A DNA stretch of 64,000 bases from UMGS902 sp045538895 (GTDB lineage: Bacteria; Bacillota; Clostridia; Oscillospirales; CAG-272): assembly GCA_045538895.1 (NCBI GenBank), contig JAZQEH010000080.1, positions 14,207 through 78,206 on the forward strand, given 5' to 3'. Numbering within the stretch: the first letter of the stretch is position 1; each line of letters opens with the position of its first letter. A model generated the notes under the pieces. The model was not told the origin of the DNA and did no database searches. It saw nothing but the letters and a program-made list of their open reading frames with translations. Below are positions 1-9,263 of the stretch, piece after piece. The translations under genes were made by a program, and so were the position numbers.

Positions 1-1237
1 GCTCGCTTGCCGTATGCGGATCAAGCATTGCGGCATGATAAATCGCTTCTTTTTTCTGTGTTACAGCCGCCTCAATGGTGAGAAGCTGCACGTTTATATT
101 AGTACGGTTAATTGCCGCAAGCACCTCGGGAAGGTCACCGACAACCGTAGGAGTCACGCCGCTACCGTCAACAAGGCACGGCACCTCAACACATGCGTTG
201 TGCGGAAGATTTGTGATAAGCCCTTTATTAAGCACGTTGCCGCCTATTTTGTACGGTTTATTGGTAATCATAGCCTCCATAATATACGAGGCATACTCAC
301 CTGTGCGCTTATGCTCAAGATCCTCGCCGGAAAGCAGGCTATCTCTGCGTTTGTTCCAGTTTTCAATCTGCTTTATGCACCGACGGGGATATTCGTCAAG
401 CGGAATGTTGAAGTGTTCGATGAGTTCGGGATATTTTTCCTTGATATAGAACATAGTGTACTCGGCACTGTGCTCACTCGACTCTGTTACGTAGTAACCG
501 AGCTTATTTATAAAGTCCATACGAACCATGTCACCGTGCTTTTCGTCATTTACGGTCTTTGCACGCTCACGGATTTCGGGATAGAGGTCATTGCCGTCCT
601 TATCGTAAATCTCAAGTAACCATGCCTGATGATTTATGCCTGCAACAAGCGAGTGACCGAATCGGCTGTAATCCATACCAAGATGCTCCATGCAACGCTT
701 GTTTACGACCTGCACGCTATGGCAAAGCCCAACAGTCTTGACGTTGGTATATCTCTGCATATATCCTGCAAGAATTGCCATGGGGTTTGTATAATTTAAA
801 AACCACGCATTGGGGCAAACCTCCTCGATATCGGCGGCAAAATCTTTAAGCACGTGAATGGTGCGAAGTCCACGGAAAATCCCGCCTATGCCAAGCGTAT
901 CGGCGATAGTCTGGCGGAGACCGGATTTCTTCGGAATCTCAAAGTCAATAATCGTACACGGGTCATAGAGTCCGACCTGAATAGTGTTGATTACAAAATC
1001 CGCACCGCGAAGTGCATCCTTGCGGTTCTCGACACCAAGATACGTATTAATCCTTGCACGGTTCTCGTTGTATTTTTCATTAAGCTTATCAACTATAAGC
1101 TTTGACTCGTTAAGTCTTGCTCCATCAATATCGTAAAGTGCAATTTCGCACTCACGAAGGCACTCGGTCATCATAACGTCGCCAAGCACAGCCTTTGTAA
1201 ACACGGTGCTTCCGGCACCCATAATTGTAATTTTCAT
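1..1237 (-). CDS. GH4 glycosidase, alpha-galactosidase-like (3' end cut by window edge)
   Basis: About 412 residues are visible; the C-terminus lies beyond the window. The N-terminus reads MKITIMGAGSTVFTK, the Rossmann NAD-binding loop of glycoside hydrolase family 4. GH4 enzymes are cytoplasmic and cleave glycosides by an NAD+ and Mn2+ dependent oxidation-elimination mechanism. The metal-binding segment reads GLCHSVQ near residue 170; in GH4 the CHSV signature is typical of alpha-galactosidases (MelA type), while phospho-glucosidases carry CDMP or CNVP. No signal peptide is present. The ATG has an AAAGGGA ribosome site at 1243-1250 and lies only 13 bases after the stop of the GH97 gene, so the two are probably cotranscribed: one secreted and one cytosolic enzyme for the same substrate class. 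The galactosidase assignment is inferred from the signature; the family is secure. Confidence 0.85.
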   Translation of the reverse strand, partial: MKITIMGAGSTVFTKAVLGDVMMTECLRECEIALYDIDGARLNESKLIVDKLNEKYNENRARINTYLGVENRKDALRGADFVINTIQVGLYDPCTIIDFEIPKKSGLRQTIADTLGIGGIFRGLRTIHVLKDFAADIEEVCPNAWFLNYTNPMAILAGYMQRYTNVKTVGLCHSVQVVNKRCMEHLGMDYSRFGHSLVAGINHQAWLLEIYDKDGNDLYPEIRERAKTVNDEKHGDMVRMDFINKLGYYVTESSEHSAEYTMFYIKEKYPELIEHFNIPLDEYPRRCIKQIENWNKRRDSLLSGEDLEHKRTGEYASYIMEAMITNKPYKIGGNVLNKGLITNLPHNACVEVPCLVDGSGVTPTVVGDLPEVLAAINRTNINVQLLTIEAAVTQKKEAIYHAAMLDPHTASE

Positions 1238-1250
1238 AAGAGTTCCCTTT

Positions 1251-4200
1251 CTACCTTACCACAGATTTTAAAACTCTAATTACATCAAGCAAGGTAATTT
1301 CGTTGTCATGATTAATATCCAAAGCATAAACGTAAGAGTTATTTACCGCCGCTTTTATCGCAAGCAGAGCATCATATAAAAATGCTTCACCTCTTGCAAG
1401 TTCATTTACCGCCGTAAACGGAATTTTCACACCGTTTAGCGTAAAGTCCTCAAAAACTATTTCATTATTAAATGCACTGTTGCCGCCCATCTGGCTTGCA
1501 ATAACAATTTTGAGCGACTCAGCATTGCTTACACCGTCATGCGAAAGAGTGCCTGACATCTCGGTAAAGTTTATGCCGTCATAGCTATAGTAGCCGTAGA
1601 AAACATCGCCCTCTCTTGTGATGCGAAGCCATGCGGGTTTATCAAAATTTGTATCTGCGGTGTATTTCTCCACGTATTTTGTAGTGTAGGTATAAAAGTC
1701 AAATACATTGCCCACAGTGCCAAGCTTGCTTGCAGGTGCATTTGCATTATTACCGAGCGTGGGATGGAAACGGCGTGCCATTTGTATTACACTTGAACCA
1801 TCCGCATATACACCCACAAGGCAAGAATTATATGAATGTGTCAATATACCGCTCGTTTTTACGGTTACGCTGAAATCTCCTTCAGGCGCATCAATCATCC
1901 ACATATTGGCGGGCTCGTTTTCTTCTGCCACGCCTATATAACCGATGCTTGTTGTCATTGTAAGCTTATATGGGTTAATAGCATCGAGCACGGCACGCTC
2001 GCCAAAATTTTTCGCTTTATTTTTAACAGTCCAATCGTCAGCAATGTTATTGCCACCCAAAACACGAACCGAAAGTTCTGCTTTAATCTCGCCGTCAAAC
2101 GCACTTGTAGCGGTAACTGTTGCATTTCCGTTTGCAATTCCCACCATGTGACCGTTTTTAACAGTTACAACACTATCATCGGACGTTGTCCAGATTACAT
2201 CCGGACAAACGGTATTCGACTTTGTGAGAGGTGCAATCTGCTCCTCCCCGACAGCCAAAAGCGTTTGTGTGCTTGCAAAACCAAGTTCACTTGATATATT
2301 ATCGGCAGGAACTATCTTCAATACTGCGCCGCCGTTTACTATAAGGTCAACGGCGATGATATCGCCCGCAGTTACGGTCTTATACTCCACTACACCGTTA
2401 CTGCCATCGGCATTATCGCCGTAAATAGCAACGTTGTAATTCCCGCTTGCAAGAAAATCGGTATCAACGGTAATTGTTCGTGCATCGGTTGTAATGCCCG
2501 CAACATACCAAGTCTCACCGCTCTTGCGTGCAAGTACGGTATACTGTTCGGGATAACCGTCAATAAAATGAATATCATCCCAATGCGTGGGCAGGTCATA
2601 GTAGAAATAGTAGAAAGGCGAATTGTAATAAGCACTCGGCGAAGATGCCATTGTGAGCATACCGCACTCAATAAGTGTTGCAAGTGCCGCCTGATGTCCT
2701 ATAGTAGTATCAGAATTTGAGAACGGATATACCGCAGGGGTGAAATCGGTAGATCCGAGAGAACCTCGGGTGAAAGGAATAAGCGTGGTATATTTAGCTT
2801 TTGTCTTCATTGCCTCATCCCCGTATACCGCTTCTTTAGCAATAATATTGGGATAGGTCATACGTTCACCGGTAGGCTTGTTTGTTCCATGAATATTTAC
2901 AACAAGCCCCAGTTCTCTGCATTTTTCAAGTATACGATTATAGTATACCACGATTGTAGAGGATTCGCTATCAAAAAAGTCAACTTTTATACCCGCAAAG
3001 CCGGCTTTTTTGATATCTTCAAGGAAAACAACCTCGCTCGCAGTGTCTACTGCACGGCGATTGAGCCATGCGATAAGTTTAACATCTCTTTCATTTGCGT
3101 ACTCCATTATTTCAGGAAGCCAATCGTAAAAACCGTCATATGTACGGGTATCATATGTATAATCTTCTGCGTGAGGCTGCCATCCCTCGTCAAGAATGAA
3201 GTATTCCCATTTCATCTCGTGTGCAAGGTCGATATAGCGTTTAAGAAGTTCAACGTCATCCTGTCTGGGGGTGCCGTCATTGAGCCATGACCATGCACTT
3301 ACACCTGTTTCAACATAGGAATAGTCACCGTCTGTCTTTTCGGTGAGTGCATCTACCATTGTGTTTTCAACCATTGTCGCAAGTGTACCACAGATTACGG
3401 TACGCCACGGAGTTTGACACGGCGCTGTGAGTGAAACGGCTCCGCCGTTCTGGTAGGCAGCATATACAAGTGAAAACGAATTGTCTCCGTTTGCACTAAT
3501 AACGCTGCCGGCAAAACCGCTTGCAAACATATCCGCTTCGGTAAGCAAACACCAAACGCCATCGGTGGTGTTATACATAGTGGGAAAATAATACATTCCG
3601 CTCATATTTTCAACTAAAGCATTTGTATATGCCGCACTGTATGCATTACTTGTGTTAGCCGTTGCCATTGCCCAAACATTTGATAAAGCAGGAATAGAAA
3701 TAACAGAGCAATCCTCAGTAATCTTTACATTTCCCTCTCCGCTCAACGCCTGACGGAATGCAACACCGTCATTATATGCACGGAAAATAACCGAGTATCC
3801 GTTCTCGAAATTGACAGTAAGCTCGTTTGCGTGATTCAATATCTGCTTATACGAACCGCTTGTCATTGATACGGTTTCGTTTAAAGTCTTTGTAGCTATA
3901 CCTGCCAAAACAAGACCGCTTGAATAATCGGCAGTTGTTGTAGTAAGTCCAACCTTACCGCTCTCAAGTACGGCTTTACCGTCCTTTTCAACTGTATAAA
4001 GCACTTCACCGAGAGAAGAAAATGAAATTGTAGCCACAACGCTTTCATCGGGGGATTTTACCTTTGCTATCTCAACAGAAGTAGGAGTTTCTTCAAATAC
4101 CGCAAGTCTCGGATTCTCCGTATCGACCCATGCTTTACCCGAGTTAAGAATTTCAAATTTTTCGGTACTGTACACTTCTCCGTAAGCATCAGTTAAACTG

Positions 4201-5411
4201 CTGTCAGCAAAAAATGCCCCGCTTACAGTAAAATTAGTATCTCCCGATGAGGTTACGGTGCCTACAGTACCCATACCCGTAGATGAATTTGAATTGTAGC
4301 AGTTTGTGAGAGTTTTCTTTGCATTTCCGCCGTTAATTCTTGCAGAAATTCCGCCCGCAATACCGCTTCCCGTATCGTTAACCTTGCCGTTATTCAAGCA
4401 ATTCGACACATTTGTGTAAAAATGCAAACCTATTATGCCGCCAGAGTACTTGGAAGTTGCCGTAATCTCTCCATCGTTTTGGCATTTTGTAATATTAACG
4501 CAGTCGGCAAGTGCCTTGCCGAAAGTTATATATCCCGCAATACCGCCAACATCCTGCGTAGATGTGACATCACCGCTATTCTTGCATGTGCTTACCGTTA
4601 GTGTACCCATGTTTGCGGCACTACCCATATTTGCATAGCCAATGATACCCGCAGTTCCCGTCGAGCCGCCGGTTATATCACCCGTATTAGTGCAATTGGT
4701 AATGGAAACAGCTAATTTTTCGGAACCGAACGCACCGGAGCCAAGAATACCGCCTACTCTGCCGCTACTGCTTGTTACGTCTCCGCTATTTTGGCAGCCT
4801 TTTACCGTAACAACGCACGATACGTTTATGCTTGCATGTCCCACGATACCGCCTGCATAGTTACCTGCATCCACAGTAGCGTTGTTTATACAATCAATCA
4901 CTTTAATTGTATATGTGCTACTGGTATTCATAAAACCGATAATACCACCACTGTAACCGCCACCGTCAACAGTACAGTTGTTCACACAATTCTCTACGGT
5001 TACTCCGTTTGCGCTGTAGCCGATAAGACCGCCCGTATACTGCGAGCCTTTAACGCTTCCGCTTACTGTGAGATTTTTTACAACGGCACCGTTTGAAATG
5101 CTACCAAAGAATCCAACACGTTCGGCATCAATATCCAAAAAAATTCCGTTAACAGTGTGTTCACCACCGTCAAAACTGCCGTTAAATGCATTTTCCTTTG
5201 TACCTATAGGTGCCTGCGGCAAATCACTTTGGGCATCGGCCATATTGATATTTGCAGTGAGAACAATATCGCTTGACCAAAGGTCGGGATTGTTCATAAG
5301 TGATAAAAGCTCATCTGCGGTGCCGATTTTAACGTTTTCTGCCGCCCCTACAGAGCACACGAGTAAAACCGTCATCATAAAACATAGAGAATAAAATATC
5401 CTGTGTTTCAT
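1251..5411 (-). CDS. Secreted GH97 glycosidase with GLUG repeats, Big2, DUF1349-like and degenerate dockerin
   Basis: 1386 residues with an N-terminal signal peptide ending near VGAAE. Residues about 120-400 hold repeated GGIIGF/GGIVGHA units of the GLUG type, often found in surface adhesins. From about 445 to 1000 lies a GH97 module: N-terminal beta-sandwich, then a barrel with WSWLNDGTPRQ (near 712), FILDEGWQ (near 738) and KVDFFDSE (near 810). The Asp in KVDFF is placed like the nucleophile of retaining GH97 alpha-galactosidases, which agrees with the CHSV-type GH4 gene that follows. A Big2-like Ig domain (about 1050-1100) and a DUF1349/concanavalin-like domain (about 1125-1325) come next. 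The tail carries one convincing dockerin half (DINHDNEITLLDVIRVLKSV) and one half without calcium ligands. The divergent AraC gene is its likely regulator. Domain calls are firm; substrate is inferred. Confidence 0.85.
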   Translation of the reverse strand: MKHRIFYSLCFMMTVLLVCSVGAAENVKIGTADELLSLMNNPDLWSSDIVLTANINMADAQSDLPQAPIGTKENAFNGSFDGGEHTVNGIFLDIDAERVGFFGSISNGAVVKNLTVSGSVKGSQYTGGLIGYSANGVTVENCVNNCTVDGGGYSGGIIGFMNTSSTYTIKVIDCINNATVDAGNYAGGIVGHASINVSCVVTVKGCQNSGDVTSSSGRVGGILGSGAFGSEKLAVSITNCTNTGDITGGSTGTAGIIGYANMGSAANMGTLTVSTCKNSGDVTSTQDVGGIAGYITFGKALADCVNITKCQNDGEITATSKYSGGIIGLHFYTNVSNCLNNGKVNDTGSGIAGGISARINGGNAKKTLTNCYNSNSSTGMGTVGTVTSSGDTNFTVSGAFFADSSLTDAYGEVYSTEKFEILNSGKAWVDTENPRLAVFEETPTSVEIAKVKSPDESVVATISFSSLGEVLYTVEKDGKAVLESGKVGLTTTTADYSSGLVLAGIATKTLNETVSMTSGSYKQILNHANELTVNFENGYSVIFRAYNDGVAFRQALSGEGNVKITEDCSVISIPALSNVWAMATANTSNAYSAAYTNALVENMSGMYYFPTMYNTTDGVWCLLTEADMFASGFAGSVISANGDNSFSLVYAAYQNGGAVSLTAPCQTPWRTVICGTLATMVENTMVDALTEKTDGDYSYVETGVSAWSWLNDGTPRQDDVELLKRYIDLAHEMKWEYFILDEGWQPHAEDYTYDTRTYDGFYDWLPEIMEYANERDVKLIAWLNRRAVDTASEVVFLEDIKKAGFAGIKVDFFDSESSTIVVYYNRILEKCRELGLVVNIHGTNKPTGERMTYPNIIAKEAVYGDEAMKTKAKYTTLIPFTRGSLGSTDFTPAVYPFSNSDTTIGHQAALATLIECGMLTMASSPSAYYNSPFYYFYYDLPTHWDDIHFIDGYPEQYTVLARKSGETWYVAGITTDARTITVDTDFLASGNYNVAIYGDNADGSNGVVEYKTVTAGDIIAVDLIVNGGAVLKIVPADNISSELGFASTQTLLAVGEEQIAPLTKSNTVCPDVIWTTSDDSVVTVKNGHMVGIANGNATVTATSAFDGEIKAELSVRVLGGNNIADDWTVKNKAKNFGERAVLDAINPYKLTMTTSIGYIGVAEENEPANMWMIDAPEGDFSVTVKTSGILTHSYNSCLVGVYADGSSVIQMARRFHPTLGNNANAPASKLGTVGNVFDFYTYTTKYVEKYTADTNFDKPAWLRITREGDVFYGYYSYDGINFTEMSGTLSHDGVSNAESLKIVIASQMGGNSAFNNEIVFEDFTLNGVKIPFTAVNELARGEAFLYDALLAIKAAVNNSYVYALDINHDNEITLLDVIRVLKSVVR

Positions 5412-5469
5412 ATTACTTCCCTCTTCCTAAATTTTTGTTAATATAATGGTATCATAAATAAGATACACA

Positions 5470-5479
5470 AAACATAGCA
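5470..5479 (+). promoter_or_regulatory. Candidate AraC-type operator half-site
   Basis: The 10-mer AAACATAGCA followed shortly by AAAATG lies between the divergent GH97 and AraC genes. The same 10-mer occurs at 27764-27773 between another AraC gene and the GH31 gene. This could be a regulator site, but two copies in AT-rich spacers are weak evidence. A small inverted repeat GTATC/GATAC at 5449-5466 lies nearby. Confidence 0.25.
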
Positions 5480-5528
5480 CAAAATGATTAATAACTTGTC
5501 ATAAAGTGATTTAATTTTGCTTTAACGC

Positions 5529-5558
5529 TTGACATGACACCTTGATTCTTGTTATTAT
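5529..5558 (+). promoter_or_regulatory. Sigma-A type promoter of AraC gene
   Basis: TTGACA (5529-5534), an 18-base spacer and TATTAT (5553-5558) precede the AraC start by about 20 bases. The short leader and the GAGGTGA ribosome site at 5566-5572 fit. Confidence 0.5.
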
Positions 5559-5576
5559 TTGACTTGAGGTGAGCAT

Positions 5577-6371
5577 ATGTTTAACCGGTATAAATTGCAA
5601 AACATGCACCTGTCCGTATACAATCCCAAAGACGTTGGAAGACATGACGGAATAAAAGAACATTCATACGGTCCTACGGTGCGAAGATACTTTCTAATTC
5701 ACTATGTTTTCGAGGGAACAGTCACATTTCGAAAAGGTAATAATACCTATGAAGTAAAAAAAGGCGAATGCTTTATCATTCGCCCTGATGAGGTTACATA
5801 TTATAAAAATCACGCACCGTGGCACTATGCCTGGATAGGCTTTTCTTCCGACAAAATTCCAAAATGTCTGATGGAATACGACGTTCTTAAAGTAGAGTTT
5901 CTTTGCGAAATCTTTGAAGAACTCGAAGCAAATATAGATAAGTACAATAGTAAGCTCGGCGACGGAGGAGCAAAAGAAGCATATCTTTCCGGTAAAATAA
6001 GCGAAATTGCGGCACTGCTTGAAATACACTTTGACCGCCCCAAGGAATCGGCGACAAAAAAAGAAATAAGCAGAGTGAAAAACTATATTGATGTGCGTCT
6101 TGCTTCAAATCTGTGCATTAACGAAATCGCAGATGAATTTCACATTGACCGTTCGCATTTATCGAGAAAGTTTAAGGAGGTTGTCGGCGTATCTCCGCAG
6201 AATTATATAGTGAACACAAGATTAAATGAGGCGGCAAAGCTTATGCGTGAGCAGGGGCTATCCCCCACAGAAGCCGCCGGTGCTGTTGGATACAACGATA
6301 TTTATCTCTTTTCCAAAATGTTCAAACGCCGTTTTGGCGTTTCGCCGAGAAAATATAAAAATGGGCTGTAA
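5577..6371 (+). CDS. AraC family transcriptional regulator
   Basis: 264 residues with the usual two-part AraC layout: an N-terminal cupin-like sensor domain (about 10-150, with KKGECFIIRPDEVTYY typical of the sugar-binding barrel) and a C-terminal pair of helix-turn-helix motifs (about 165-262, with CINEIADEFHIDRSHLSRKF and the closing FGVSPRKYK). Such proteins usually activate sugar utilisation genes after binding the inducer. It is divergent from the secreted GH97 gene and shares a 165-base spacer with it, so it probably controls the GH97-GH4 pair. The ATG has a GAGGTGA site four bases upstream. Its stop codon lies in the loop of the shared terminator. Target and inducer are inferred from position only. 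Confidence 0.85.
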   Translation: MFNRYKLQNMHLSVYNPKDVGRHDGIKEHSYGPTVRRYFLIHYVFEGTVTFRKGNNTYEVKKGECFIIRPDEVTYYKNHAPWHYAWIGFSSDKIPKCLMEYDVLKVEFLCEIFEELEANIDKYNSKLGDGGAKEAYLSGKISEIAALLEIHFDRPKESATKKEISRVKNYIDVRLASNLCINEIADEFHIDRSHLSRKFKEVVGVSPQNYIVNTRLNEAAKLMREQGLSPTEAAGAVGYNDIYLFSKMFKRRFGVSPRKYKNGL

Positions 6372-6385
6372 AAACAGCCCATTTT
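6358..6385. terminator. Bidirectional intrinsic terminator
   Basis: Perfect 11-bp stem AAAATGGGCTG/CAGCCCATTTT with a 6-base loop that contains the AraC stop codon. A/T-rich flanks on both sides let it serve the convergent AraC and SGNH genes. Confidence 0.8.
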
Positions 6386-6387
6386 CT

Positions 6388-9126
6388 TTATTTTACGCTT
6401 TGCTTAAGCAATCTGAGTATATCAACAAGCTCTACGCTTGCTCTGCCGTAAAAGTATTCACTCTTATCAAAGCTGTTGTTTACAAGAGCTTTGAGAGCAT
6501 AGAGGGTATCAAAGATATCAATATCGCCGTTTGCATCAAAGTCGCCGGTCAAAAGTACGGCGGTTGTAACGTTTGCACCCTTGTTTATTGTAACGCTACC
6601 GGTATTCTTTTCATAATCATGAGTGCGAACCAAAAGGGTGTGCTCACGAATCGGATAATTCTTATGCCATGCGTTTACATTGAATTCAACCGTGCCTGTG
6701 AGATAGTTGTGACCGCAAGCACCGCTGAAACGACCGTTTGTATTATAGGAAATATCCTGCATTACGATACCGCCGCCAACATTAATTACCATATCACCCG
6801 AATATGTGCCAACCTCTGCAGCAGAATTATAGAGATAGTTACCGCCGTTGATATATGCGTAATTACCGCCGTTGATATTGATGACACAATCCTTGTCCGC
6901 CTGAATATTAGCCTCTATCGTGTGGTATGTAGAAGCAGTATTGGATGCGTAGGTAACGTATCCTGCAAGCAAGCATGCATAATGATTTGCCTCGGTCTTA
7001 AAGCTCTCTGTAAGAGTTGCATTGTTGTAGCCAAGCTGAATAAAGATTGAATTCGATGCCGACGTGGTAAGAGTGATATTATCAAGCACGATATCACTTT
7101 CCGCAAGGAAATACTTTGAGCTTAAAGTAAGCTTTGCACCCGTTCCCTCGCCCTTGATGGTAAAGCTTTCTACGGGAGGAGTTGAAAGGTTGCGGTTTGC
7201 ATCGTAAAGCTCTGCGGTATACGCACCGATAACATGGAGAGTAGCGTTGGGAGCCGCCTTTGCAAAAGCAATCATAAGGCTGTTTGTGGGGTTTTGCTCG
7301 GTAGCAAACATATTGGTAGTGCCGTCTGCCTTAAGATAAATATGCTCGCTTTCAAAGCCCTCAAGACGGCAAACACCATTATCCATTGCATTGCAAAGCA
7401 CGTCTACATAAATTGCATAGCCGTCGGCATGGGGATGAAGGTCATCACTTGAAAGGAAATTGCCCGCAAGTGCCTCCTCAAGAGTGAGTGCATAAAGGTC
7501 AACAAGCACATACTTATCACTCGTTTTAGCGAGTGCCTCGGTTGCCTTGATCTGCTGTGCACGTACGGTGATTGCACCGTATCCGAGAGTGGAGGGACGG
7601 TAGGTTGCGGTTGTTGCGTAAACCTTATCGGTTGTTGCAAGCGAGCCGAAATCCTTGAGAAGCTCAGTATACTCGTTGTAGAAGCGAACTATCTGGCTCT
7701 TACCGCCCTGAATTACGCCGGAATCGTTAGTGCCAAGACCGATAATAAAGATGTCGGCATCGGATTCAAGTGCAAGGTTGTATGCAAGCATATCGTTGTA
7801 ATACTGGGTGTTGTAGTTTTCAACTCGTGTACCGCTACAACCGTAGTTACCGAGAATTACGTCTTTGCCCTCACCGTGAAGCTTTGTGAGAAGCTGTGCG
7901 GGGTATGAGAGAGTCTGGCGGCTACCCGAAGAATTACCCTCGGTAATAGAGTCGCCGATACATGCGATACGGAGAGGCTCATTATAAGTTACGGTTTTGC
8001 CGTTAACCGTGTCAAAACGCTTAACGGTTACGTTCATGCTTTCGGGATATGTAAGAGTTGCCTTGTTTTCACTGCCCGCAAAAGCCTTAACCTGTGTTGC
8101 ATCGAGCACCATGCCGCCCTGTAACGTAGCATTATCGGAAATAGCGAGATTGTAGTTTCCGCGGAGAAGCATGGTATATACGGAGGAATTCTGGAAAGCG
8201 CTGATTTCAAAGGTGTTGAAAGTACCGCCATTTATGTTGACATTTATATCGCCGTCACAGCGGTAATACTTTACATCGGACTTTGTAATCTGTGAGCCGC
8301 CGCTTGCTGCGGTATTCATTTCGCCAAGGTGTCCCTGTGCATAAACGGGTGCAAGGAAAGTACCGCCGTTTATAGTGAGAGTTGCATCGTCAGCAAGAAT
8401 GGAGTAGCCGGAAATGCTGAAGAGGCACTCGGTCTTAATGGGTGAGTTTGCGGTATAGGAAGGTGCACTTCCGAACGTACCGCCGTCAATAGTAATCGTA
8501 ATGGGTGCCGCAATAGAGCCAACGATTGCGTTTGCAGCACTTCTGCGGTTACCGCCAAAGAACTTGGCAAACGTACCGCCCTTTACGGTAATGGAGTAAG
8601 GACGTGTTGCGATGCAGTATTGATTTGCAGGGTCGTTGACAGCTCTGTCGCCGACGCCGCTTGTGGCATTCTTGCCTGAATCAACACCACCGTAAAATGA
8701 AAGCGCACCGTCAACGGTAACGTTCTCGGTAAAAAGAATACTGTTGTAGCTACCGAACATCGCCTGCGCACTTTCAAGCTTGATAGGACAGTCTATTGTA
8801 ATAAGATTGTCGTTTTTATTCTTTGAAAAGTATAAAGTACCTGCAATGTTAAGTACACCATTGCCTTCAGCGGTAATCGTAAGGTCACCGCTTTGCTCGG
8901 GAATTGTGATTGAGGAAGTCTTGATTTCATCAAGCAAAACAATCGTACCGCCCTCGCCGGCAAGCTTATCACAAGCAAGTGCGATAGTAGCAACCGGACT
9001 ATCCTGTGTTCCTGTTCCGCTTGCACCACTCTTTACGTACACGGTTTTTTCAGCAGCAAAAGAGGAGACGGTGAACAATGCAAAAAGCATTGTCGCAATA
9101 AGTAAAAATTTTAATACTTTTTTCAT
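6388..9126 (-). CDS. Secreted SGNH/GDSL esterase between beta-helix modules, with dockerin-like tail
   Basis: 912 residues from the ATG that follows GGGAGG; a longer reading frame upstream lacks a ribosome site. A signal peptide ends at SSFAAE. Residues about 27-370 are a beta-helix-like stretch starting TVYVKSGASGTG, rich in INGGTF turns. Residues about 385-590 form an SGNH hydrolase: block I IACIGDSITEG with the nucleophilic serine (near 390), block III GLGTNDSG (near 467) and block V DDLHPHADGY with Asp/His (near 564). Such domains deacetylate polysaccharides or cleave esters. A second INGG-rich stretch follows (about 600-840). The tail has one dockerin repeat with good ligands (GDFDANGDIDIFDTLYALKA) and a second without them. 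It stands alone between two terminators. The substrate cannot be told. Confidence 0.85.
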   Translation of the reverse strand: MKKVLKFLLIATMLFALFTVSSFAAEKTVYVKSGASGTGTQDSPVATIALACDKLAGEGGTIVLLDEIKTSSITIPEQSGDLTITAEGNGVLNIAGTLYFSKNKNDNLITIDCPIKLESAQAMFGSYNSILFTENVTVDGALSFYGGVDSGKNATSGVGDRAVNDPANQYCIATRPYSITVKGGTFAKFFGGNRRSAANAIVGSIAAPITITIDGGTFGSAPSYTANSPIKTECLFSISGYSILADDATLTINGGTFLAPVYAQGHLGEMNTAASGGSQITKSDVKYYRCDGDINVNINGGTFNTFEISAFQNSSVYTMLLRGNYNLAISDNATLQGGMVLDATQVKAFAGSENKATLTYPESMNVTVKRFDTVNGKTVTYNEPLRIACIGDSITEGNSSGSRQTLSYPAQLLTKLHGEGKDVILGNYGCSGTRVENYNTQYYNDMLAYNLALESDADIFIIGLGTNDSGVIQGGKSQIVRFYNEYTELLKDFGSLATTDKVYATTATYRPSTLGYGAITVRAQQIKATEALAKTSDKYVLVDLYALTLEEALAGNFLSSDDLHPHADGYAIYVDVLCNAMDNGVCRLEGFESEHIYLKADGTTNMFATEQNPTNSLMIAFAKAAPNATLHVIGAYTAELYDANRNLSTPPVESFTIKGEGTGAKLTLSSKYFLAESDIVLDNITLTTSASNSIFIQLGYNNATLTESFKTEANHYACLLAGYVTYASNTASTYHTIEANIQADKDCVININGGNYAYINGGNYLYNSAAEVGTYSGDMVINVGGGIVMQDISYNTNGRFSGACGHNYLTGTVEFNVNAWHKNYPIREHTLLVRTHDYEKNTGSVTINKGANVTTAVLLTGDFDANGDIDIFDTLYALKALVNNSFDKSEYFYGRASVELVDILRLLKQSVK

Positions 9127-9230
9127 AAGCCCTCCCAAAATTGTTAGGTTATAGAAATATTTTAACATATACATTAAAACGTGTAAATATCAAAAATGAT
9201 AATAAATATTACAAATATGAAACAATACAC

Positions 9231-9260
9231 AAAAAAGGCTTGCCGAAGCAAGCCTTTTTT
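9231..9260 (-). terminator. Terminator of the sugar-acid operon
   Basis: 13-bp stem AAAAAAGGCTTGC/GCAAGCCTTTTTT with a CGAA tetraloop, three bases beyond the DUF1116 stop. On the minus strand the stem is followed by a run of six T. Confidence 0.85.
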
Positions 9261-9263
9261 ATC

